The notes under the pieces are model-generated. The model ran no database searches and was not told where the DNA came from. It saw only the letters and a program-made list of their open reading frames with translations. Source: Alistipes sp. (lineage in GTDB: Bacteria; Bacteroidota; Bacteroidia; Bacteroidales; Rikenellaceae). From it: a DNA stretch of 64,000 nucleotides. Below, one piece after another: positions 8,634 to 17,562 of this stretch; within the stretch, counting starts at the first letter, position 1; the number at the start of each line of letters is the position of its first letter. The translations under genes and the position numbers were made by a program. The stretch is taken from contig JAFQCA010000023.1 in NCBI GenBank assembly GCA_017399485.1, positions 1-64,000 on the forward strand, written 5' to 3'.

Positions 8634-9512
8634 TTAATTCCGTTTTGACAAATTTTTATCCCACCAACTGACATATTTAACCTCTTCAGCCGATAGCGCA
8701 CGGTCATAAACGGCCAAGCCTCTAATCTCTCCTTTGAAGTAGTTGCCTATGCGATTGTCCACAAAGACAGCACCTACGGTAAAATCCGAGCCGTTGTCGC
8801 CTATGCCATCGGGGAAGTAGTAAGGATTCTTCACCTGTCGTAGCCCATCAGGATAACCCTCAAAACCTTTTGTGTGGTTGATAAGTTCCTCCTCACGAGC
8901 CTCGAATTCACCATTAAAGTATGAACGGATGTACTCACCGTCATAGGTAAAGGCTACCGCACACCACTCATTTCGCGGTACAATCTGCTTGCTGGCCGAA
9001 TAATCTATCGAGTATGGGAAGGGTGGGGTAGGTTTTCCTGTTTTTGATATATGACCACACACTTGGTGTGCTCCATTGTAGTGTGGTAATCCTACAAACA
9101 AACCATATTGGCGCTTACCTCCATCTGCATATTCGTTCCACATACCGCCTATAAAACTCTGTACGGCATCCCACTTTATCCACGCCACGACGGTTACACT
9201 CCCGCTTTTGACATTTAGCGCACCCGTTTCAGCATAGGGGATATATAGAAAATCATTGCCGTCAAAATGGAGTGAACGGCCCGACAACGGACCCTCTTCG
9301 ATAAGCGTCGGCATAGCATCGCACTCGGCCCGAAGAGCGGGTGATGTAATACCCTTTGCCACCAGATAATTCTCATCGGCAAAATCCCAATATGCAACAA
9401 GGTCGGGCACACTCTCCAGACGTTTCGCAACCTCTGTTTTGGTGTCACATCCGCCAAGGCATAATAGCACCGATATGCAAACTATAACTAATGCTGGTGT
9501 ACAGATACGCAT
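8634..9512 (-). CDS. LamG-domain lipoprotein
   Basis: A 292-residue surface or periplasmic lipoprotein. The signal peptide ends in the lipobox LGGC with Cys22. The rest is a concanavalin A-like LamG domain: VAYWDFADENYLVAKG, SVTVVAWIKWD, WCAVAFTYDGEYIRSYFNG, and the closing GEIRGLAVYDRALSAEEV. Such domains bind glycans; no catalytic motif is visible. The ATG at 9512 is the first one after an exact -7 box (9534-9541). Confidence 0.85.
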   Translation of the reverse strand: MRICTPALVIVCISVLLCLGGCDTKTEVAKRLESVPDLVAYWDFADENYLVAKGITSPALRAECDAMPTLIEEGPLSGRSLHFDGNDFLYIPYAETGALNVKSGSVTVVAWIKWDAVQSFIGGMWNEYADGGKRQYGLFVGLPHYNGAHQVCGHISKTGKPTPPFPYSIDYSASKQIVPRNEWCAVAFTYDGEYIRSYFNGEFEAREEELINHTKGFEGYPDGLRQVKNPYYFPDGIGDNGSDFTVGAVFVDNRIGNYFKGEIRGLAVYDRALSAEEVKYVSWWDKNLSKRN

Positions 9513-9533
9513 AAATTGATGAAAATTATAGAG

Positions 9534-9541
9534 CAAAGATA
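9534..9541 (-). promoter_or_regulatory. -7 promoter box for the LamG lipoprotein gene
   Basis: Read on the minus strand this is TATCTTTG, an exact TAnnTTTG match, 21 bases before the ATG at 9512. Confidence 0.7.
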
Positions 9542-9549
9542 CTAAAAAA

Positions 9550-9565
9550 AGGCTATCAATAGCCT
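9550..9565 (-). terminator. Small hairpin with T-run upstream of the LamG promoter
   Basis: AGGCTA (9550-9555) pairs with TAGCCT (9560-9565) around TCAA, and on the minus strand is followed by seven T residues. No minus-strand gene lies immediately upstream, so it may insulate the LamG promoter from antisense transcription of the pyrH region. This role is inferred. Confidence 0.4.
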
Positions 9566-9689
9566 AATGAGAAGTATAAAAGCCCCGACCATAATCAAAA
9601 ATAGGTATTTTTACTTATCAAGATTGCATATAATTCGCAAAAAGTGTGATTAAAATTTTGTTGATGTATGATATAACAAGATTTTTTCT

Positions 9690-9697
9690 TATCTTCG
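9690..9697 (+). promoter_or_regulatory. Probable pyrH promoter -7 box
   Basis: TATCTTCG differs from TAnnTTTG at one position and lies 25 bases before the pyrH start. Confidence 0.45.
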
Positions 9698-9722
9698 CAA
9701 GAGATAAATAATATTTTGAACT

Positions 9723-10433
9723 ATGGGATATAACAGAATACTTCTTAAGTTGAGCGGAGAGTCGCTACAAGGAGAGCAGAAATATGGTCTTTCGACAGCG
9801 GTATTGCACTCTTACGCCGAGCAGATTAAGGCAGCCGTCTCGACAGGCGTGCAGATTGGCATAGTTATTGGCGGCGGTAATATATTCCGAGGCCTGCAAG
9901 GTGCAAAGAAGGGCTTTGACAGAGTCAAGGGTGACCAGATGGGTATGTTGGCGACGATAATCAACTCGTTGGCCCTGCAATCGGCTTTGGAGGATAATGG
10001 CGTTAAGGCCAAGGTCTTGACTTCGATTCGTATGGAGCCTATCGGCGAATACTACTCAAAGGCCAAGGCTATAGAGTATCTTGAGGCAGGATATGTGGTT
10101 ATTATCGGTGGAGGAACGTCGAATCCTTACTTCTCAACCGATACCGCATCGGCTCTGCGTGGTATAGAGATTGAAGCGGAGGTAATGTTCAAGGGTACTC
10201 GAGTCGATGGAGTCTATACCGCCGACCCGGAGAAGGACCCGACAGCCACAAAGTTTGACCGTATTACCTTTGACGAGGTCTATAATCGCGACCTCAAGGT
10301 TATGGATATGACAGCCTTTACGCTCTGCAAGCAGAACGGTCTGGATATCATTGTATTTGATATGGATACCGAGGGTAATTTGGCAAAGGTTCTTAATGGC
10401 GAGTCAATCGGTACGTTGGTTTGCAAGGAGTAA
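9723..10433 (+). CDS. pyrH: UMP kinase
   Basis: Phosphorylates UMP to UDP with ATP, the committed step to all pyrimidine nucleotides; a hexameric amino-acid-kinase-fold enzyme in the cytosol. It has 236 residues, the normal size. KLSGESLQG at 8-16 is the ATP-side glycine loop, IVIGGGNIFRG the next, DQMGMLATIINSLAL the UMP-binding helix, and GGGTSNPYFSTDTASALRG the C-terminal nucleotide site. It is followed by a thioredoxin-like gene and frr, reproducing the common pyrH-frr neighbourhood with one gene inserted. Confidence 0.96.
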   Translation: MGYNRILLKLSGESLQGEQKYGLSTAVLHSYAEQIKAAVSTGVQIGIVIGGGNIFRGLQGAKKGFDRVKGDQMGMLATIINSLALQSALEDNGVKAKVLTSIRMEPIGEYYSKAKAIEYLEAGYVVIIGGGTSNPYFSTDTASALRGIEIEAEVMFKGTRVDGVYTADPEKDPTATKFDRITFDEVYNRDLKVMDMTAFTLCKQNGLDIIVFDMDTEGNLAKVLNGESIGTLVCKE

Positions 10434-10479
10434 TTTCGAGGTGCGACTAAATATAGAAAACTAATAAAAAGTATGTAAT

Positions 10480-11031
10480 ATGAATATCAAGAATTTCTGC
10501 CGTAAGGCATATATCCTTCTCGCAGCCGTTGTGTTGTTTGCGGTAATACCTAATAATGTATCAGCACAAGACCAGGCCGCCGAGATTGCCAAGACAACAT
10601 TGGTTAAGGTGGGCGATAAGGCCGCCGATTTTACCGTAGAGATGCTCGATGGCAAGCAGATTACGCTCTCGAAGTTGAAGGGCAAGGTGGTATTGGTAAA
10701 CTTCTGGGCTACGTGGTGCCCTCCTTGTCGTGAGGAGTTGAAACACGTTCAGAAGGAGATTATAGACCGTTTCAAAGGCAAGGATTTTGTCTTTTTGCCC
10801 ATCTCACGTGGCGAGAAGAAGGCCACCGTTGAGGCATTCCGTGAGAAGGCTGGTTATACATTCCCTATGGGCCTGGACCCCAAGCAGAGTATCTTCAAAC
10901 TCTTTGCGTCGAACTACATTCCTCGTAACTTCCTCATTGGCAAGGATGGTAAAATAGTCTATCTGTCGGTAGGTTATGACGAGAAGGAGTTCAATGAGTT
11001 GATTTCAGCCATTGATAAGGCCTTGAAATAG
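10480..11031 (+). CDS. TlpA-like periplasmic thioredoxin
   Basis: A 183-residue exported thiol-disulfide protein. The signal peptide covers residues 1-29 (NVSAQ), and the redox site is WATWCPPC with Cys80 and Cys83. GDKAADFTVEMLDGKQITLSKLKGK is the usual TlpA/ResA entry segment. NYIPRNFLIGKDGKIVY contains the cis-proline equivalent of the fold. It probably reduces periplasmic disulfides; the partner is unknown. It sits between pyrH and frr, probably in one transcript, which is an unusual place for an envelope protein. Confidence 0.9.
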   Translation: MNIKNFCRKAYILLAAVVLFAVIPNNVSAQDQAAEIAKTTLVKVGDKAADFTVEMLDGKQITLSKLKGKVVLVNFWATWCPPCREELKHVQKEIIDRFKGKDFVFLPISRGEKKATVEAFREKAGYTFPMGLDPKQSIFKLFASNYIPRNFLIGKDGKIVYLSVGYDEKEFNELISAIDKALK

Positions 11032-11088
11032 ACCTGCTTCATCAGCCCAACTTTTATAATAGAGAGAAATTTATAATAAAAAACTACT

Positions 11089-11646
11089 ATGGATACTAAA
11101 ACAATTATTAATGGTGCCACTGACCGTATGAAACGTACGGTAGAGCATCTCGACGAAGAACTTTTGAATATCCGCGCAGGTAAGGCCTCGACAAATGTGC
11201 TGAATAGTGTGTTTGTTGATTACTATGGCTCACAGACTCCTGTATCGGGTGTTGCGAGTGTTACAGTTCCCGATGCCCGAACTATCTTGATTCAGCCGTG
11301 GGATAAGAATATGATTCGCCCCATTGAGAAGGCTATTCTGGATTCAAACATCGGTCTTACTCCTTCAAACAATGGCGAGACTATTCGTCTTACTATTCCC
11401 CCTCTTACTGAGGAGCGTCGTAAGGAGTTGGTAAAGCAGGTTAAGGGTGTCGGCGAGAATGCCCGTATCAGTCTGCGTAATGCGCGCCGTGATGCCGTTG
11501 AGGCATTTAAGAAGGCTCAAAAGGAGGGTATGCCTGAGGATGAGGCTAAAGATGGCGAGACACAGGCTCAAAAGTTGTTGGAGAAGTACTCTAAGCAACT
11601 TGACTCTTTGATGGAGGCTAAGGAGAAGGAGATTATGACTGTATAG
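11089..11646 (+). CDS. frr: Ribosome recycling factor
   Basis: Splits the post-termination ribosome together with EF-G. It has 185 residues, as usual. RMKRTVEHLDEELLNIRAGKAS is the N-terminal helix of the three-helix bundle, VPDARTILIQPWDKNMIRPIEKAI the hinge domain, and RNARRDAVEAFKKAQKEG the C-terminal helix. A terminator follows within 25 bases of the stop. Confidence 0.96.
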   Translation: MDTKTIINGATDRMKRTVEHLDEELLNIRAGKASTNVLNSVFVDYYGSQTPVSGVASVTVPDARTILIQPWDKNMIRPIEKAILDSNIGLTPSNNGETIRLTIPPLTEERRKELVKQVKGVGENARISLRNARRDAVEAFKKAQKEGMPEDEAKDGETQAQKLLEKYSKQLDSLMEAKEKEIMTV

Positions 11647-11668
11647 CGCAGGATACACATCCTAACAT

Positions 11669-11704
11669 AAATGGCTGTTCAATAAACTTGTTGAACAGCC
11701 ATTT
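11669..11704. terminator. Bidirectional terminator between frr and the phosphoesterase gene
   Basis: A perfect 14-bp stem, AAATGGCTGTTCAA (11669-11682) with 11691-11704, and an 8-base loop. It sits in the gap between convergent genes. The core GCTGTTCAATAAA recurs in the terminators near 38000 and 57540. Confidence 0.8.
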
Positions 11705-11708
11705 AGTT

Positions 11709-12710
11709 TTATCTGAACTCCACTTCGTAGGCCGCACCATTGTAACCCGCTCCGACTATATATTGTGTGGCGGTAGGTGAGAACTGTTCTTCGTAGAAGT
11801 GGTGGCAGTGACCACACAGAATCGCTTTCAGCAAGGGCTGCTGCTTGAGCCACGCGATGAACTCCAATGTAGGCTCATCAGAGTGTTGCTGCACCGAGCG
11901 GTTGCGCCACTGCTCATCGGCTGGTAGCGAAGGGTTGGTCTGGTAGGTGCGAGTTATCTCTAACGGCGCTCCCGTCACATATCCCGCCAAGCCATTATTT
12001 CCCTTTAGCACATCGGCGCAATGTTTTGGAGTGTAGAACGGTACGTGACACAGGAGGACAATAGGCAACCCCTTCTCCACTTCACGTCGCATCAGTTCGT
12101 GCTGCTCGGAAGTAACGTTATAATATACATTATCAAGGGCTACAAAATTAACCCCGTTAATAACTCGAGATGCCACCTTCAAGTCGTTGGGATATGCGCG
12201 CTGTACCTTGTCAAAACTTTGGGCCTTATATGCGGCATCCTCCTTCGCCTCGCCCACATATTGCGAATATTCGTGATTGCCTGCCGATGCAAACCAATCT
12301 CCTACACCCAACTGCATTGCCACAAAATCCAGATTGGCATCACTTACGAAATCTATCAAATCTCCTGTATGTAACATCATCAAATCACGCTCCCGCGCAT
12401 AGCGTATCGCCGCATCAAAGTAGTGCTCGGCCCACGGAAATACACGCTGGCGGCTAAGCGAGAGTCTCTTCTTGCGTTCGTTGTCACGTTCATCGACACG
12501 CGTCAGGTGGGTATCTGATATGTGTAGTGCCGAGAATGGTTTTGTCGCACCTACATTTATCGTTATCTTACGTATATCCTTCAGTGATGATGGCCCTTCG
12601 GCTGCATTGCCAGCCTCCGCTCCTGCGTTTACCTTTGCTATCAAAGGCTTTGGCAGTTGTGTTAGTAGCAATGCGCCACCACACAATCGCAAAAACTCAC
12701 TTCGTTTCAT
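11709..12710 (-). CDS. Exported metallophosphoesterase
   Basis: A 333-residue calcineurin-like phosphoesterase. All metal-binding motifs are present in order: ALHISDTHL (DxH), MLHTGDLID (GD), ASAGNHEY (GNHE), VLLCHVPFY, and LCGHCHHF (GHxH). Residues 1-28 form an export signal (KRSEFLRLCGGALLLTQLP); it is not a clear twin-arginine signal because only one Arg sits in the charged region. The substrate is unknown. The start at 12710 follows an exact -7 box by 20 bases, excluding the longer frame from 12779. Confidence 0.88.
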   Translation of the reverse strand: MKRSEFLRLCGGALLLTQLPKPLIAKVNAGAEAGNAAEGPSSLKDIRKITINVGATKPFSALHISDTHLTRVDERDNERKKRLSLSRQRVFPWAEHYFDAAIRYARERDLMMLHTGDLIDFVSDANLDFVAMQLGVGDWFASAGNHEYSQYVGEAKEDAAYKAQSFDKVQRAYPNDLKVASRVINGVNFVALDNVYYNVTSEQHELMRREVEKGLPIVLLCHVPFYTPKHCADVLKGNNGLAGYVTGAPLEITRTYQTNPSLPADEQWRNRSVQQHSDEPTLEFIAWLKQQPLLKAILCGHCHHFYEEQFSPTATQYIVGAGYNGAAYEVEFR

Positions 12711-12730
12711 AGTTGTAAATTTTATAGAGA

Positions 12731-12738
12731 CAAATATA
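12731..12738 (-). promoter_or_regulatory. -7 promoter box for the phosphoesterase gene
   Basis: TATATTTG on the minus strand, 20 bases before the ATG at 12710 and directly downstream of the terminator of the glycogen cluster. Confidence 0.7.
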
Positions 12739-12745
12739 CACAAAA

Positions 12746-12780
12746 AGTGGCTGACAGACAAATTGTCGCTGCCAGCCACT
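12746..12780 (-). terminator. Terminator of the glycogen/alpha-glucan cluster
   Basis: AGTGGCTG and CAGCCACT arms with an extra CAG/CTG step after one mismatch. On the minus strand the hairpin runs into TTTTTG. It closes the minus-strand transcript that contains the GH57, glycosyltransferase and debranching genes. Confidence 0.75.
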
Positions 12781-12800
12781 CTAAATTATTTTGCTCGGAT

Positions 12801-14021
12801 TTATGCCGAAGCCGTCTCCTTCTTACGAGATTTCTTCGCTGCAAGAGCCTTCTCAACCTCAATCTCGAAGTCCGACAAAACGTTCATATAGTTAATAAAC
12901 GCCTCATAAGATGAGCCATAGGGGTTGAAGTATGAGTGTACGTCACCATCCGACAACCACTTTGTTGCCATATAGTAGAAGTGGTCCGATGTCTGCATAA
13001 AGTTCCATACATATTCGAAATCAGCATTCTTCAACGACTTAACCTTATCCTTCAAAGCATACAACTTTGAGAATGCCTCATTCTGCAACTCGTTACCCAA
13101 CCACGCAGTTACATCGCGCTCCTCATCAGCCCACGACATAACGTGCGGACAGTGCAATACGCCTACAGGCTGATAAGCCTTTGCAGCCTCGCTGACTGTA
13201 GCAAAGCATACCTCCGGCTGCTTCAAGATAGCCTTAGGCAGAGCCTTAACAAAGTCGAAGATACCTGTTGTAGCCTTCTGGTGCTCACCAAAGGTCTCAT
13301 AATCCATAAACAAGTTGATAACCTCACCGTTCTCCTCGCTTACCCACTGAGCAAACTTCTCCGCTGTCAAAGGATACTGGTCCCAGCCCTGATTTGAGAA
13401 GCGGAAAGCAATATCGTCCGATAGTTTGTAGTTACGTAAAAGAACTCGCAAACGGTTGTCAATAGAGTTTGTGTAGATGAAGTTAGGCGACTTCCAACCC
13501 ATAACGTGCTTTGCACCCTCGGCCAAGATAGTCTTGAATCCCAATTCCGATACCATCTCACCGATAGCGTCAGAGTAGATTAACTCTGTGTTGCGGAATG
13601 CTACAGGCTTCTTGCCGAACTCCTCCTTAATCATCTTTGAGTGCAACTTAACCTGCTCTACGAAGTCCTCCTTTGAAGAGAGGGCTGCCAAAGAGTGAGA
13701 GTAAGTCTCGGCCAAGAACTCTACACAACCTGTCTCTGCCAATGCGCGGAACGAATCCAACACTTCGGGAGCGTATGCGCGGAACTGCTCAACGGCTGAA
13801 CCCGTGATAGAAAACGAACACTTGAAAGCACCCTTATTCTCCTTGATTAACTTAAGCAAAAGAGCGTTCATCGGCAGATAGCACTGACGAGCAACCTTCT
13901 GCATAATGGCACGATTGGTGAAATCGTCCAAATAATTGTGGTCCTTACCGATGTTGAAGAAACGATACACCTTCAAACGCCACGGTTGATGCACCTGAAA
14001 ATATAAGCAAACTGTTTTCAT
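12801..14021 (-). CDS. GH57 alpha-amylase-type glycoside hydrolase
   Basis: A 406-residue cytosolic alpha-glucan-acting enzyme of family GH57. Conserved regions: FQVHQPWR at 8-15, LAETYSHS at 103-110, AFRNTELIYSD at 141-151 with the candidate nucleophile Glu146, and FMDYETFGEH at 238-247 with the candidate acid/base Asp240. No signal peptide is present. The C-terminus ends in a lysine-rich tail (KKSRKKE). Neighbouring glycosyltransferase, debranching and synthase/phosphorylase genes place it in glycogen or maltodextrin turnover; family members include amylases and 4-alpha-glucanotransferases and the exact activity is open. Confidence 0.9.
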   Translation of the reverse strand: MKTVCLYFQVHQPWRLKVYRFFNIGKDHNYLDDFTNRAIMQKVARQCYLPMNALLLKLIKENKGAFKCSFSITGSAVEQFRAYAPEVLDSFRALAETGCVEFLAETYSHSLAALSSKEDFVEQVKLHSKMIKEEFGKKPVAFRNTELIYSDAIGEMVSELGFKTILAEGAKHVMGWKSPNFIYTNSIDNRLRVLLRNYKLSDDIAFRFSNQGWDQYPLTAEKFAQWVSEENGEVINLFMDYETFGEHQKATTGIFDFVKALPKAILKQPEVCFATVSEAAKAYQPVGVLHCPHVMSWADEERDVTAWLGNELQNEAFSKLYALKDKVKSLKNADFEYVWNFMQTSDHFYYMATKWLSDGDVHSYFNPYGSSYEAFINYMNVLSDFEIEVEKALAAKKSRKKETASA

Positions 14022-14039
14022 ATCTATATTATCTTATTT

Positions 14040-15359
14040 TTATTTTGCTACTTCATTGATGGCATCCTCGTAGACTGCCTTAATTTTTGCGGCTGCGCTG
14101 TTCCACTTCAAACCTGTAACCTCCTCAAGGCCCTTCTCTGAGAACATCTTGGCCAAGGCAGGATACTTCACAAAGCCGTAAATTGCATCTGCCATAGCAT
14201 CCACATCCCAGTAATCAACCTTAACGGCATAGTCCAAGACTTCGGCCACACCACTCTGCTTCGATATAATCGATGGCACATTTGCTCGCATAGCCTCCAG
14301 AGGCGAGATGCCAAACGGCTCCGATACCGAAGGCATAATATATACATCCGATAATTGGAACATCTTATGCACGTCGTCACCCTTCAAGAATCCCGTAAAG
14401 TGGAAACGGTCAGCAATCCCCAAGCGTGCAACGCGTCGAATGACGTGGTTCATCATATCGCCCGAACCTGCCATCACGAAACGCACGTTAGGAACACGCT
14501 TCAGCACCTTTGCAGCGGCCTCTACGAAGTAGTCGGGACCCTTCTGGAATGTAATACGTCCCAGGAATGTAATGATTTTATCTTCAACGCCACGCTTCGG
14601 CAACTCATTCTCCTTCTCGGCAAAACGTACAGCATTGTGCACCGTTACAACCTTCTCGGCGGGGATGTTATACTTCTCGATAACGATATTACGAGTCAGA
14701 TTCGATACAGCAATAACTCTATCGGCTGCGGCCATACCAGCACGTTCAATCTCGTAAACTCGTGTGTCGATATTATCGCTTGACGAGCGGTCAAATGACG
14801 TTGCGTGCATATGTACAACCAACGGCTTGCCTGATACTCGCTTAGCGGCGATACCTGCGAAATATGTCAGCCAATCGTGTGCGTGGATGACATCGAATTG
14901 GCCCTCCAACTGACGAGCCACCTCGGCTGCAACAACGGCATAGCGGGCAACCTCTTCCATCAAATTGGCTCCATACTTACCTGAGAAGGTATAACGTTGT
15001 GTCCAACTATCACCCTCTCTCTCCCAGAACTTCTTACCCGTACGCTCGTACTCCTCGCGATAGGTATCCCACTCTTCAGGAGAGATATAAGGAACCATAT
15101 TAGAATCAATATGGATGAACGAAATCTTGCGCATAATATCGTCTGCGCCCTCGATTGTCGAATTGCTGTAACGAGCCTCGACGTCGCTGGCATTGACAAC
15201 CTTGACAAATCTCTCGTCCTCGTCGCCCGACGCTTTAGGCATCACGAAGATAACCTCTACATCGTTGCGCGCCAAGCCTCGGGTCATACCGTAACAAGCC
15301 GTACCCAAGCCACCGGCAATATGAGGCGGGAACTCCCAGCCAAACATTAATACTCTCAT
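14040..15359 (-). CDS. GT4-type glycosyltransferase, glycogen-linked
   Basis: A 439-residue GT-B glycosyltransferase. MFGWEFPPHIAGGLGTACYGM at the N-terminus is the glycine-rich acceptor/donor loop also seen in starch synthases, FDVIHAHDWLTYFAG is the typical HAHDW segment, and YIMPSVSEPFGISPLEAM carries the EX7E retaining-transferase motif. Position 18 bases before the GH57 gene and 15 after the debranching gene indicates one operon. It probably extends or primes alpha-glucan chains; the sugar donor cannot be read. Confidence 0.88.
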   Translation of the reverse strand: MRVLMFGWEFPPHIAGGLGTACYGMTRGLARNDVEVIFVMPKASGDEDERFVKVVNASDVEARYSNSTIEGADDIMRKISFIHIDSNMVPYISPEEWDTYREEYERTGKKFWEREGDSWTQRYTFSGKYGANLMEEVARYAVVAAEVARQLEGQFDVIHAHDWLTYFAGIAAKRVSGKPLVVHMHATSFDRSSSDNIDTRVYEIERAGMAAADRVIAVSNLTRNIVIEKYNIPAEKVVTVHNAVRFAEKENELPKRGVEDKIITFLGRITFQKGPDYFVEAAAKVLKRVPNVRFVMAGSGDMMNHVIRRVARLGIADRFHFTGFLKGDDVHKMFQLSDVYIMPSVSEPFGISPLEAMRANVPSIISKQSGVAEVLDYAVKVDYWDVDAMADAIYGFVKYPALAKMFSEKGLEEVTGLKWNSAAAKIKAVYEDAINEVAK

Positions 15360-15374
15360 CCTATTATCTTTTTA

Positions 15375-17390
15375 TTATTTCTTCTTGTTCCCACAACTTC
15401 TTTTAGCCTTAACGGGCTCTTCTGCGACCTTCTGCTCTGCTTTGCACTTCTTTGTCGCCTTCTTTTTCCACTCGCCAATAAGGTCGCTGATATAGAGCAG
15501 ACCGCCGACACTTGTTGCCTGTGACAAGCAACCGCGCGCGCGGAATGGAGGGTCACCCTCGAAGCACTCGCTTATAGAGCCGATACAAGCCGTTTGAATC
15601 TCGTCGTTAAATGATGCGAGTATCTCCTCGGCATCGGCCAAGAAACGCTCGCCTGCGATAGCGAAACCTACCTTGACATACATCATCAACGGCCAAACCC
15701 ATATCGAACCATTGCGGCTTGCCAAATCTTGTGAACGCTGGTCCTCGGCATACGAAGGCTCGTAGAAAGGATTACGCGGAGAGAGTGAACGAACACCGCG
15801 CGGAGTGATAAGGTGCTGGCGCACTACACTCAGCACATCTATCGTCTGCTCCTCGCTCAACATTGTATAATCCAAACTGCAAGCGATTAACATATTTGAA
15901 CGACGGAAATCGTTGGTCTCATAATCATTCACATAATCTGCCAAATAGCCCTCATCGAGCCAGAATTTTGATATAAATGTCTTTTTGGTCTTGGCCGGCA
16001 TATCAGCCCAACGCTCAACGAACTCTTTATCTTTCATCTTGCGTGCCAAAGCCAATGTATATGATACTGCATTATACCACAAAGCCTGAATCTCCACAGC
16101 ATAGCCTGCGCGCTGCGCTACGGGTTTGCCATCGACTTTGGTATTCATCCACGTCAAGGCCTCGCCTTCGGCTGCTGCCCAAATTAAACCGTTGTCGTGC
16201 AACTTGACTCTCTCGCCAAAGCCGCGACGGTAAGCCTCTAGGACAGATTTCATAGCCTCGCCGTAACGCTCCCATAATTTCTTGGCAGTTATATGTTTCT
16301 CCAGATTCTGCAATGTCCAGAAGAACCACAATGGAGCATCTGCTGCTACCCAGGCCGAAGCCGAATCAGCAAAATCTCCCTCGTGCATCTTGGCTACCAT
16401 AGTATCCAAAACATCCAAGCAGTCCTCCTTATATTTCTGCTCCAGTACGATGCCGGGAAGAGCGATAAATGTATCGCGGCCTACTGTGCCATACCACGGA
16501 TAACCTGCAATCATCTCAGTGCGACCACCTGGACGACGTACGATAAATTGGCGAGCCGAGTGATGCAAGCAACTCAAGAAGTCAATCTTGTGAGTACGAC
16601 GTGCCAACGATGCCTCGTAAATCTCGGTGATGGTCTTTCCTGTTGCCATCTCGTCGGTTGCAGCCGAGAAGATAATGCTCTCACCCTTCTTGATTGACAT
16701 CTCAAAGTAACCCGTAGTGAGCAAATCCTCATAGCCGTCATATCCGCGCTTAATCTCTTCGGGATACTCAAAACCGTAATACCAGTCGGGTGCAGCCACG
16801 AACTCTGCATCGGCCTTGTCAGTCTGAAGATACAACCAGGGGTAACCCTCATAGAGTTTGCACTTCACTCCGCCGGCAATAGGATACGAGCGTCCGTTAG
16901 CCTCGACATTAGCCTTCGACAACGAGTGTTTGTTACGGAATGCAAAGAATGGGCGCAAGCGCAACGTAGTATCAGAGTGGGCATCGACAAGTGTATAACG
17001 AATCATCAATTGAGTACGCTTGTGAATCCACAACAACTCCTTTCGCAAGATAACTCCACCTACACGATATGTGATTGTAGGTGTCGGAGTGTACTGAAAA
17101 TCGGTAATGTATTTATGGCCACGAGGCTCATATACACCCTTATAGCGGTGCAATGCCAAATTGAACGACTGGTCGTGCTGAATGATTGTCTCATCAAGCG
17201 ACGAAAGTAATACATAAGCCTCGTCGGTCTCATCAATGGGAGCAACCATCAATCCGTGGTATTTTCGAGTATTGCAACATACGATAGTAGTACTCATATA
17301 ACCGCCCTTACGGTCCGTTGCAAGCATTTCGCGCTGAAGCGAATACTCCAAATTACCTAACTCACTCTTATCAAATGTTAGTGCCGACAT
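15375..17390 (-). CDS. Glycogen debranching enzyme (amylo-alpha-1,6-glucosidase, GH133 type)
   Basis: A 671-residue cytosolic debranching enzyme. The N-terminal beta domain has RKGGYMSTTIVCCNTRKYHG (residues 27-46), the usual start of bacterial GDE proteins. The (alpha/alpha)6 domain begins near 275 with GYPWYGTVGRDTFIALPG at 296-313, the hallmark of the family. The last 40 residues are very lysine-rich and low complexity. It hydrolyses alpha-1,6 branch points left by phosphorylase. First gene of the three-gene downstream segment of the cluster; an apparent hairpin separates it from the synthase/phosphorylase gene. Confidence 0.92.
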   Translation of the reverse strand: MSALTFDKSELGNLEYSLQREMLATDRKGGYMSTTIVCCNTRKYHGLMVAPIDETDEAYVLLSSLDETIIQHDQSFNLALHRYKGVYEPRGHKYITDFQYTPTPTITYRVGGVILRKELLWIHKRTQLMIRYTLVDAHSDTTLRLRPFFAFRNKHSLSKANVEANGRSYPIAGGVKCKLYEGYPWLYLQTDKADAEFVAAPDWYYGFEYPEEIKRGYDGYEDLLTTGYFEMSIKKGESIIFSAATDEMATGKTITEIYEASLARRTHKIDFLSCLHHSARQFIVRRPGGRTEMIAGYPWYGTVGRDTFIALPGIVLEQKYKEDCLDVLDTMVAKMHEGDFADSASAWVAADAPLWFFWTLQNLEKHITAKKLWERYGEAMKSVLEAYRRGFGERVKLHDNGLIWAAAEGEALTWMNTKVDGKPVAQRAGYAVEIQALWYNAVSYTLALARKMKDKEFVERWADMPAKTKKTFISKFWLDEGYLADYVNDYETNDFRRSNMLIACSLDYTMLSEEQTIDVLSVVRQHLITPRGVRSLSPRNPFYEPSYAEDQRSQDLASRNGSIWVWPLMMYVKVGFAIAGERFLADAEEILASFNDEIQTACIGSISECFEGDPPFRARGCLSQATSVGGLLYISDLIGEWKKKATKKCKAEQKVAEEPVKAKRSCGNKKK

Positions 17391-17515
17391 ATTAAAGTTT
17401 TTGAAAAATTATTTATTTTCAGTAAAGTTAATAAAAAATTAGCATCTCGCCAACTTTTTGTTGCCATAAATTGCATATATTGCTCAAAAAATCACAATAT
17501 TATCATTTATGGCCA

Positions 17516-17546
17516 ATTAATCGGGCAGTCAAACCGCCCGATTAAT
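17516..17546 (-). terminator. Hairpin between synthase/phosphorylase and debranching genes
   Basis: A perfect 11-bp stem, ATTAATCGGGC (17516-17526) with 17536-17546. On the minus strand no long T-run follows, so it may be a partial terminator or an mRNA-stabilising hairpin that sets the ratio of upstream to downstream products. No -7 box is evident in 17391-17515. Confidence 0.5.
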
Positions 17547-17562
17547 CGTCATTTCATAAAAT

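Noticed and set aside
12654..12710. Twin-arginine signal on the phosphoesterase
   Set aside because: The charged segment is KRSEFLR with a Lys-Arg, not Arg-Arg, so a general secretion or lipid-free signal is more likely.
12711..12779. Upstream extension of the phosphoesterase
   Set aside because: It runs through the promoter box and into the terminator of the glycogen cluster.
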